A stretch of 64,000 nucleotides of DNA from Lachnospiraceae bacterium (GTDB lineage Bacteria; Bacillota; Clostridia; Lachnospirales; Lachnospiraceae): contig JAEEIK010000103.1 of NCBI GenBank assembly GCA_016281335.1, forward strand, positions 1 to 64,000. The letters are read 5' to 3'. Below the pieces are notes generated by a model. That model saw nothing but the letters and a program-made list of their open reading frames with translations. It was not told where the DNA came from and did no database searches. The first letter of the stretch is position 1. Each line of letters starts with the position of its first letter. This document shows, piece after piece, positions 56,610 through 64,000 of this stretch. The position numbers and the translations under genes were made by a program.

Positions 56610-57264
56610 ACCAATCGACCTTCAGGAAGATAAAGCGAGAAAAGACGCTGAACTGGCGGCTTTGGAGGCATCTCTTGATTTTCTGAAAAGACCGCAGGTG
56701 CAGGAAACAGATGATACCGAAAGCGGTGACGGTGAGAAGCAAAGCGAGATCGTGACTGCTGCTGACAGGGCAAGAGCCATGAAATTCGGAAGGCGGATGG
56801 ATTACAAGACCGCTGTGGTTAAACGCGGTGAGAATAATCAGGAAGAAGTAGAAAAAACTTCTGAAGATGATAACGATAAGACTGCTGAGGAAATAAAACC
56901 GGATGAGTCTGCACAGCAGATCATCGAAGCTGAAAGTTCGGAAATGCCTGCAGAGACAGTAGAAGAAAACACTATTGCAGTGACAGCAGAAGCAGAGGAA
57001 CCCGTTCCTGCAAAAAGCAATGAAGATGAGACTCAAGCCGCAAAGGATGAAAAGCCTGCAGCAGAAGAATCTAAAGGCATAGTGATAGCTGAGGCGCCCG
57101 TTCCCGATACCGGCGAGACAGAGGAACCGCAGCTTATCGAGAATCCGCTTCCCACACCAAAGAAGCATGTACCTAAAGAAATGGATTTTGATATTGAACC
57201 CGATCCGGATCATATGCATTTTGACGTTGTGGACCTTAAGGGAAAAGACTATTTTGACATATAA
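56590..57264 (+). CDS. hypothetical acidic low-complexity protein
   Basis: Glu/Ala-rich ORF between GT2 and ftsK; start placed at ATG 56590. Confidence 0.6.
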   Translation: MFGKKNKPIDLQEDKARKDAELAALEASLDFLKRPQVQETDDTESGDGEKQSEIVTAADRARAMKFGRRMDYKTAVVKRGENNQEEVEKTSEDDNDKTAEEIKPDESAQQIIEAESSEMPAETVEENTIAVTAEAEEPVPAKSNEDETQAAKDEKPAAEESKGIVIAEAPVPDTGETEEPQLIENPLPTPKKHVPKEMDFDIEPDPDHMHFDVVDLKGKDYFDI

Positions 57265-57275
57265 GAGGTAAGATC

Positions 57276-60077
57276 TTGGCATCAGGCAGTACCGGAAACA
57301 GAAAACGGAAAAGTACGGGAAATACCCGCAGGAAGAGTACTACAACAAGAAGAAGCACTACAGCAAAAAAGAGTACCGCACGAAAGAAAAGCGCAGAGGA
57401 ACAGGCTTTTTTGGCAGAGATACTGTATCTTGCGCTGTTTTGTGCTATCCTTGTTATTTTTTTGTGTGTCACCGGATTGGTAGGCGGAGCATTCGGACCC
57501 GGCGTGAAAAAGTTTTTCATCGGGCTTATGGGGCTCATGGCTTATATTCTTCCTCCCGCCATCATGATCAGCATGATCTATTATATCTTAAGTAAAAGAG
57601 AAGCGGGGAAACTGAAGATCATCTCCACGGTATTCATAGTGTTGTGCCTGGGAATGCTGATGGCATTCTTTGCAGGTACTGATTTTGATGCATTGCTTTC
57701 CGAAAAAGGAGGGCGGGTTAAAGCCTTGTATGAGATGCAGGGAGGCGGCGGAGCATTTTTCGGTCTGCCGGCTCTGCTTTTTTTCAGCCTTTTCGGTAAA
57801 GGCGGTTCATATCTGATACTCTTTATTCTTTTGCTGATTTCCGTTCTGCTCTTCCTGGGCAAAAGCTTCATTGCTTCATTTGCCGAATTGCTCAAGAATA
57901 TGGGAAACGGTATTGCAGAAGGTTATACGGAGGTTAAAAACAGCGCCGGTGAATTCAGAAACAGAATGGAAGCCGAAGATGAGTACTATGATGAAGAAGA
58001 TGAGCCTGAGACTATTGAGGCCTTTGACAGGGAAAGGGAGAGGGCAAGAAATAAAAAGTTCAGCCGGGATATGATGAATTCCCAGGATGAAAAGCGCAGA
58101 CGAAGGGAAGAAAAAGAACTCAGAAGACGCGAAGAACTTGAAAGAAAAGATGATGAGCGTATCTTAAGTACTTCCGGAAATAAGCGTAAAAGTCTGAAAT
58201 TACAGCAGGAAGAAGGACCCGGCAGTCTTGATGATATACATGAGATCACGCTTCTTTCAGATACACAGAAGCTGCTCTTCCAGCAGGAAGCACGTATACA
58301 GGATGAAATGATCGAACTGACCGGAGGGGATAATGATGACTCTGAACTGCCGCCGCCTCCCGAAGAATACAGATATAGCGAAGAAGTTGCAGAGCAGGAA
58401 GAGGAGCTTAATGATCTTCCTCCCGAAGTGGTATATGTTGAAGAACCTGAGATCGAAAGTATAACGAAAGAGCCGGAAGTAGAAGCAGCACCAAAGGAGA
58501 TAAGTCCAAAAACGGATGAAAATGCAGTGTTAAGCAATATGCCGACTCCGGTTACGGAAAGAAGTCATAAGCTTGAAGATACCGGCAATATAAAACCTGC
58601 ACCTAAAAAGAAAAGCGGAAAATATACGCCGCCTTCTCTTGATCTGCTTGAAAAGAATGATAAGAATTCCGGGGGCGACAGCGACAGACAGCTGCAGGAG
58701 ACAGCTGCCCTGTTACAATCTACGCTTGCCAGTTTCGGCATAACCGTCGAGGTGAAGGAGATAAGCCAGGGACCTTCGGTTACGCGTTTTGAACTGCAGA
58801 TGCCGGGAGGCGTAAAGGTACAGAAGATAGTAAATCTTGCGGACGATATCAAACTGAACCTGGCGGCTCAGGATATAAGGATAGAGGCTCCGATACCCGG
58901 TAAATCAATGGTTGGTGTGGAGATACCCAATAAAGAGAGACAGACGGTAAAGATCCGTGATCTTATAGATTCAAGAGAGTTTAAGAGAGCGGAATCAAAA
59001 CTGTCCTATGTTGTAGGTAAGGATATAAGCGGGCAGATAATCATCTCGGATATAGCTAAGATGCCTCATATGCTGATAGCAGGTTCCACAGGCTCAGGTA
59101 AGAGTGTGTTTACCAACTCAATAATAATGAGCATACTTTACAAGGCGAATCCGGATGAAGTCAAGCTGATACTGATCGATCCCAAGATCGTTGAGTTCTC
59201 GGTATATAACGGAATTCCCCATCTGCTGCTCCCGGTCGTTACCGATCCCAGACAGGCCAGCGCGGCTCTTGCCTGGGCAGTGGCTGAAATGACCAGAAGA
59301 TATAAGCTCTTCGCGGATGCCAATGTCAGAGCGATCACTGCATATAATGAGTTGAGCGAAACAGGTGAAGAAGAAAAACTGCCTCAGATAGTGATAGTCG
59401 TGGATGAGCTTGCTGATCTGATGATGGTGGCTTCCAAAGAAGTGGAAGAGTCCATCTGCCGTCTTGCTCAGTTGGCAAGAGCCGCAGGCATACATCTGAT
59501 AATCGCAACCCAGCGTCCCAGCGTTGATGTCATAACAGGTCTGATCAAAGCCAATATGCCGAGCCGTGTAGGTCTGAAAGTGGCCAGCGGTATAGACAGC
59601 CGTACGATACTGGACATGGTGGGGGCCGAAAGACTGCTTGGCAACGGCGACATGCTCTTCTATCCCCAGGGTATACCCAAGCCTTTACGTGTGCAGGGAG
59701 CCTTTGTAAAGGATACGGAAGTGCAGAGAGTCGTGGAAGCTCTTAAAGCGCAGAGCGGAGATGATGTATACGATAAGGAGATCGTAGAAAAGATCACCAA
59801 TCTTGCTGTTGGTGATAAGAACACGGAAAGCGACAGTGAAGCAGCAGGAGGAAGCGATACCGACAGTCTGTATGCGGATGCCTGCAGATTCGTGGGTGAG
59901 AAAGAAAAAGCGTCCACCAGCATGATACAGAGAGTTTTCAAAGTGGGCTTCAACAGGGCTGCCAGGATGCTGGATAAGATGGAGCAGGACGGTGTGGTAG
60001 GACCCGAAGACGGCACCAAGCCCAGAAAGATACTGATGAGCAGGATAGAGATAGAGAACTATATAGCCGGATTATAA
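57276..60077 (+). CDS. ftsK: DNA translocase FtsK/SpoIIIE
   Basis: Lys/Arg/Thr-rich N-term, 4 [44 protein letters not shown]-terminal winged-helix gamma domain; TTG start. Confidence 0.95.
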   Translation: MASGSTGNRKRKSTGNTRRKSTTTRRSTTAKKSTARKKSAEEQAFLAEILYLALFCAILVIFLCVTGLVGGAFGPGVKKFFIGLMGLMAYILPPAIMISMIYYILSKREAGKLKIISTVFIVLCLGMLMAFFAGTDFDALLSEKGGRVKALYEMQGGGGAFFGLPALLFFSLFGKGGSYLILFILLLISVLLFLGKSFIASFAELLKNMGNGIAEGYTEVKNSAGEFRNRMEAEDEYYDEEDEPETIEAFDRERERARNKKFSRDMMNSQDEKRRRREEKELRRREELERKDDERILSTSGNKRKSLKLQQEEGPGSLDDIHEITLLSDTQKLLFQQEARIQDEMIELTGGDNDDSELPPPPEEYRYSEEVAEQEEELNDLPPEVVYVEEPEIESITKEPEVEAAPKEISPKTDENAVLSNMPTPVTERSHKLEDTGNIKPAPKKKSGKYTPPSLDLLEKNDKNSGGDSDRQLQETAALLQSTLASFGITVEVKEISQGPSVTRFELQMPGGVKVQKIVNLADDIKLNLAAQDIRIEAPIPGKSMVGVEIPNKERQTVKIRDLIDSREFKRAESKLSYVVGKDISGQIIISDIAKMPHMLIAGSTGSGKSVFTNSIIMSILYKANPDEVKLILIDPKIVEFSVYNGIPHLLLPVVTDPRQASAALAWAVAEMTRRYKLFADANVRAITAYNELSETGEEEKLPQIVIVVDELADLMMVASKEVEESICRLAQLARAAGIHLIIATQRPSVDVITGLIKANMPSRVGLKVASGIDSRTILDMVGAERLLGNGDMLFYPQGIPKPLRVQGAFVKDTEVQRVVEALKAQSGDDVYDKEIVEKITNLAVGDKNTESDSEAAGGSDTDSLYADACRFVGEKEKASTSMIQRVFKVGFNRAARMLDKMEQDGVVGPEDGTKPRKILMSRIEIENYIAGL

Positions 60078-60093
60078 AAAAGGAGCGGATGAT

Positions 60094-61761
60094 ATGAAGA
60101 GTGATATTGAGATCGCGCAGGAAGCGAAGCTGTTACCCATCACGGAAGTAGCAAAGGCTGCCGGTATACCTGAGGATGCTTTAGAGCTTTACGGAAAATA
60201 TAAGGCAAAACTCTCACCGGAATATCTGGAGAGCATCAAAGCCAATAAAGCAGGAAAACTGATACTGGTGACAGCCATCAATCCGACTCCCGCCGGAGAA
60301 GGTAAGACGACCATCAGCGTTGGCTTAAGCCAGGCTTTTGCAAAGAGGGGAAAAAAGGCAGTGCTTGCTCTTCGCGAACCTTCACTCGGGCCCTGTTTCG
60401 GTGTAAAAGGCGGAGCTGCCGGTGGCGGATATGCCCAGGTAGTGCCTATGGAGGAGATCAATCTTCATTTTACCGGGGATTTTCATGCTATAACTTCAGC
60501 AAACAATCTTCTGGCAGCTATGTTAGATAATCATATACAGCAGGGAAATGAACTCAGGATAGACACAAGGCGCATACTTTGGAAACGCTGTGTGGATATG
60601 AATGACAGAGTTTTACGAAACGTGGTGGTGGGCTTAGGCAGCAAAAATGACGGCTTTGTCAGGGAAGAGCATTTCCAGATAACCGTTGCCAGCGAGATAA
60701 TGGCTATATTCTGTCTGTCAAAGGATCTGAAAGACCTTAAAAAGAGACTTTCTGAAATAATAGTTGCCTACGATATGGACGGGAAAGCCGTGACGGCCGG
60801 TGATATAGGCGCTGTGGGGGCCATGACGGCACTGTTAAAGGACGCGATAAGACCTAATCTGGTGCAGACACTGGAGCATACGCCTGTGCTGATACACGGC
60901 GGGCCTTTTGCAAATATCGCACATGGCTGCAACAGTATAATAGCCACGGAGGCCGCAAGGCACATGGCTGATTACTGTGTGACGGAGGCCGGCTTCGGTG
61001 CGGATCTGGGAGCGGAGAAATTCCTTGATATCAAATGCAGAAAGGCAGGCTTTAATCCCGATGCGGTAGTTATAGTAGCTACCATAAGAGCGCTTAAGTA
61101 TAACGGCGGTATAGCAAAGACTGAGCTTGGTAATGAGAATGTGGCAGCACTTGAAAAGGGAAGCGCCAATCTTAAGAAACATGTTGAGAACATAAAGTCC
61201 TATGGGCTTCCCGTTGTGGTAACCATCAACAGATTTGCCCAGGATACAGATGCTGAAATTGAAAAGCTCAGCAGCATATGCAAAGAATGCGGCGTACCCT
61301 TTACCGTGTCGGAGGTATTCACCAAGGGCGGCGAGGGCGCTGTGGAGCTGGTAGACGAGCTGGTTAAACTTACCGAAGATAAGCATGAGTTCAAGCCTTT
61401 ATATCCGGATGATCTGCCTTTAAAAGAAAAGATAGAAACCGTAGCAACGAAGATATACGGCGCTGAGGGCGTGGATTATTCAAAAGAAGCGCTTACGGAG
61501 CTTGACAGACTTGAAAAGGAAGGCTTCGGTAAAATGCCGGTATGTATGGCAAAGACTCAATACTCGCTTTCCGATGATCCGAAAAAGCTCGGACGTCCGG
61601 AGGGCTTCAGGATCACGGTGCGTGAGGTGTATATCTCCGCAGGCGCCGGTTTTGTGGTGGCTATCAGCGGAAGTATAATGACTATGCCGGGACTGCCTGC
61701 AAAACCTGCAGCGCTTAATATAGATGTTGATGACAACGGTAATATAACAGGACTGTTCTAA
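60094..61761 (+). CDS. fhs: formate--tetrahydrofolate ligase
   Basis: [60 protein letters not shown]. Confidence 0.98.
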   Translation: MKSDIEIAQEAKLLPITEVAKAAGIPEDALELYGKYKAKLSPEYLESIKANKAGKLILVTAINPTPAGEGKTTISVGLSQAFAKRGKKAVLALREPSLGPCFGVKGGAAGGGYAQVVPMEEINLHFTGDFHAITSANNLLAAMLDNHIQQGNELRIDTRRILWKRCVDMNDRVLRNVVVGLGSKNDGFVREEHFQITVASEIMAIFCLSKDLKDLKKRLSEIIVAYDMDGKAVTAGDIGAVGAMTALLKDAIRPNLVQTLEHTPVLIHGGPFANIAHGCNSIIATEAARHMADYCVTEAGFGADLGAEKFLDIKCRKAGFNPDAVVIVATIRALKYNGGIAKTELGNENVAALEKGSANLKKHVENIKSYGLPVVVTINRFAQDTDAEIEKLSSICKECGVPFTVSEVFTKGGEGAVELVDELVKLTEDKHEFKPLYPDDLPLKEKIETVATKIYGAEGVDYSKEALTELDRLEKEGFGKMPVCMAKTQYSLSDDPKKLGRPEGFRITVREVYISAGAGFVVAISGSIMTMPGLPAKPAALNIDVDDNGNITGLF

Positions 61762-61774
61762 GGAGGAGAAAAAA

Positions 61775-62614
61775 ATGGCTATGCTGATAGACGGTAAGAG
61801 AATTTCACAAGAGATAAAGGATGAGCTTAAGGAAAAGGCAGCTGAGCTTAAGGCAGCCGGTAAAGAGCCTTGTCTGGCAGTGATTCTGGTCGGTGAAGAT
61901 CCTGCATCAAAAGTATATGTCGGCAATAAGAAAAAAGCCTGCGAATATATAGGAATACGTTCCGAATCCTATGAATTGCCGGAAAGCACAAGCGAGAGCG
62001 AGCTGCTTGAGCTGATAGAAAGACTTAATAAAGATGATAAGGTAAACGGCATTCTCGTACAGCTTCCTCTGCCTTCACATATCAACGAGAAAGCAGTGAT
62101 AAGGAGTATATCTGCGGCAAAGGATGTTGACGGGTTCCATCCCGAAAATGTCGGGGCCCTGCTGATAGGCGAAAAGGGCTATGTTTCCTGTACACCGGCC
62201 GGCGTTATCGAATTGCTTAAAAGGTCGGGAATAAGCATTGAAGGAAAAGAATGTGTCGTGATAGGCCGAAGCAATATAGTAGGAAAGCCCATGGGAGTGC
62301 TGCTGCTCCGTGAAAACGGAACAGTTACCATATGTCATTCAAGGACACAGGATCTCAAGACTGTCTGCAAAAGAGCTGATATACTGGTAGCAGCAGTTGG
62401 TAAACCTAAGATGATAAACAGGGAATATATCAAAGAAGGCGCAGTAGTTATTGATGTAGGCATCCATAGGATGGAGAACGGAAAGCTCTGCGGCGACGTT
62501 GATTTCGCCGATGTGGAAGATATGGTTTCTGCCATTACTCCGGTTCCCGGAGGTGTAGGCCCCATGACCATCGCAATGCTGATGAAAAATTGTATTGAGT
62601 CTGTTGAGGCATAA
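61775..62614 (+). CDS. folD: bifunctional methylenetetrahydrofolate dehydrogenase/cyclohydrolase
   Basis: AVILVGEDPASKVYVGNKKKACEYIGI, VQLPLPSHINEKAVIRSISAAKDVDGFHPENVG. Confidence 0.98.
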   Translation: MAMLIDGKRISQEIKDELKEKAAELKAAGKEPCLAVILVGEDPASKVYVGNKKKACEYIGIRSESYELPESTSESELLELIERLNKDDKVNGILVQLPLPSHINEKAVIRSISAAKDVDGFHPENVGALLIGEKGYVSCTPAGVIELLKRSGISIEGKECVVIGRSNIVGKPMGVLLLRENGTVTICHSRTQDLKTVCKRADILVAAVGKPKMINREYIKEGAVVIDVGIHRMENGKLCGDVDFADVEDMVSAITPVPGGVGPMTIAMLMKNCIESVEA

Positions 62615-62616
62615 AG

Positions 62617-64000
62617 ATGATCTGTCAGAAATGCGGCAACGAAATAGATGAAGGAAAGCTTATCTGTGAGAAGTGCGGATCGGACGTACAGCTCATCCCT
62701 TCTTTTGAACCTGAGATAGAGCGTGAGATCAGTGATGCTCTGTCAAATCCTTATGTGGATGACGATGAAGAGGAAGCTTATTACGAAGATGATCAGGCTT
62801 ATTATGATGATGAGCTTATTGATGAAGCTGAGCCGGAATACTATGATGATGCTGAATACAATGATGACGAAGCCGCATATTATGAAGATGAAGCCATATA
62901 CGACGAAGAATACAGAGATGAAGATTATAACGATTATGAAGAGCAGGAATTTGACGAGGAATATGACGGCGAACTTCTCGATGAACTTGACGACCTCGAA
63001 GATGATGAGGGAAATGTATTAAGGCAGATAGCCCTTGCCATAAGACAGAGCCGTTTCAGACCGGTTTATATGATCTTAGGCGGTATACTGGTAATAGCCA
63101 TAATAGTATCTGTTATTTATATAGCCGGCGTTGTGGTTCATGACAATTCCAGTGAATACCAGGCCAAGATGGGTATGGAAGCCTTTGATACGGGAAATTA
63201 TGAAGCGGCCATTACCTATATGGACAGGGCGCATACCCTGGATTCAAGCAATGCGGATATAACATACAAGCTTGCGGAATGTTATCTTGCAGCCGGAGAA
63301 GATGAAAATGCACTCGGTATGCTCTGGGAACTCGGCACCACCCAGGCTTATCAGCTGATACTGGGATATTACATAAAGAATGAGGATTTTGACCAGGCAA
63401 AGCTGATACTAGAAAACTGTGAGGATGAGAACATAAAGCTGCAGTATCAGTCCTATATGGCCAATCCGCCTGCTTTCAGCGAACCCGAAGGCAGTTATAC
63501 GGAAAAAGTAACCCTCAAGATCTCGTCAAATACTAACGGAACCATCTACTATACGATGGACGGAACCGAACCGAACAAATACAGTAATATTTATACCACG
63601 CCTCTTTCGCTTGAACGCGGTGTCTACGAGATAAGAGCCGTCTTCGTTAACGAATACGGAATGAGATCGGATGAAGTATACGGAAAGTATTCGATCAACC
63701 TGAATGTGCCTGATATGCCTTATGTAATGCCTGCAGGCGGAATGTTCTTAAAGCCGGAGCTGATCAATGTTAAAGTTCCTGAAGGCTGTACCGTATACTA
63801 TACTACAGACGGCACTGAGCCTGATGCTACAAGCCAGGAATATACAGGACCCGTTCCCATGCTTTTGGGTTCCGCTCATATGATCTTTGTGGCTATCAGT
63901 GAAGATGGCATAGCCGGACCTACTGCGGAGAGGGAATACAATCTGAACATTGCCAGCCTTGTGGATCTGAACACTATTCCGCTGCTGATGGCCCAGTACA
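62617..64000 (+). CDS. zinc-ribbon, acidic-linker, single-TM, TPR and chitobiase C-terminal-like domain protein (incomplete at window edge)
   Basis: My own translation from ATG 62617: MICQKCGNEIDEGKLICEKCGSDVQLIP...(D/E/Y-rich)...FRPVYMILGGILVIAIIVSVIYIAGVVV...GTIYYTMDGTEPNKYSNIYTTPLSL...CTVYYTTDGTEPDATSQEYTGPV; open to position 64000, absent from the supplied ORF track. Confidence 0.85.
   Translation, partial: MICQKCGNEIDEGKLICEKCGSDVQLIPSFEPEIEREISDALSNPYVDDDEEEAYYEDDQAYYDDELIDEAEPEYYDDAEYNDDEAAYYEDEAIYDEEYRDEDYNDYEEQEFDEEYDGELLDELDDLEDDEGNVLRQIALAIRQSRFRPVYMILGGILVIAIIVSVIYIAGVVVHDNSSEYQAKMGMEAFDTGNYEAAITYMDRAHTLDSSNADITYKLAECYLAAGEDENALGMLWELGTTQAYQLILGYYIKNEDFDQAKLILENCEDENIKLQYQSYMANPPAFSEPEGSYTEKVTLKISSNTNGTIYYTMDGTEPNKYSNIYTTPLSLERGVYEIRAVFVNEYGMRSDEVYGKYSINLNVPDMPYVMPAGGMFLKPELINVKVPEGCTVYYTTDGTEPDATSQEYTGPVPMLLGSAHMIFVAISEDGIAGPTAEREYNLNIASLVDLNTIPLLMAQY

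Noticed and set aside
62723-63022. 99-aa Met-rich ORF (MRSVMLCQILMWMTMKRK...)
   Set aside because: Out-of-frame reading of the acidic GAT/GAA-rich segment of the larger ORF starting at 62617.

Overview
This 64 kb window looks like chromosomal DNA from an anaerobic Firmicute. The family is probably Lachnospiraceae, inferred from protein style and gene order. It is densely coding and almost entirely on the + strand. I saw no rRNA, tRNA, CRISPR array, prophage or intact IS element. Recognisable blocks are: ilvC/leuCD; a NusG_II/Gx membrane pair followed by ruvAB-zapA-U32 peptidase; a single-chain SEDS (FtsW/RodA-like) plus class B PBP fusion followed by a secreted phage-tail-lysozyme-like protein; nusA-ylxQ-infB-rbfA-nrnA-truB-ribF (rimP and ylxR not seen); an NlpC/P60 hydrolase; ppdK; an internally deleted Rpn-family ORF bounded by repeats; a large beta-helix/MBG surface protein; a dCache chemoreceptor; an AP2/HNH-like gene (the only confident minus-strand gene); an operon of pseudo-rhomboid, degenerate sigma factor, unknown protein and M16 peptidase; era-recO-glyS; class B sortase plus two BspA-like LRR proteins; icd, alr, a CBS/CorC protein, a four-armed palindromic intergenic element, yebC, GT2, ftsK, fhs, folD; and a zinc-ribbon/TPR protein running off the right edge that the ORF track missed. 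The most interesting items are the cloverleaf element at 54726-54855, the SEDS-PBP fusion, the sigma-like protein lacking DNA-binding regions, and the Rpn deletion derivative with flanking inverted repeats. All homology calls come from recognising motifs by eye; no database search was run.
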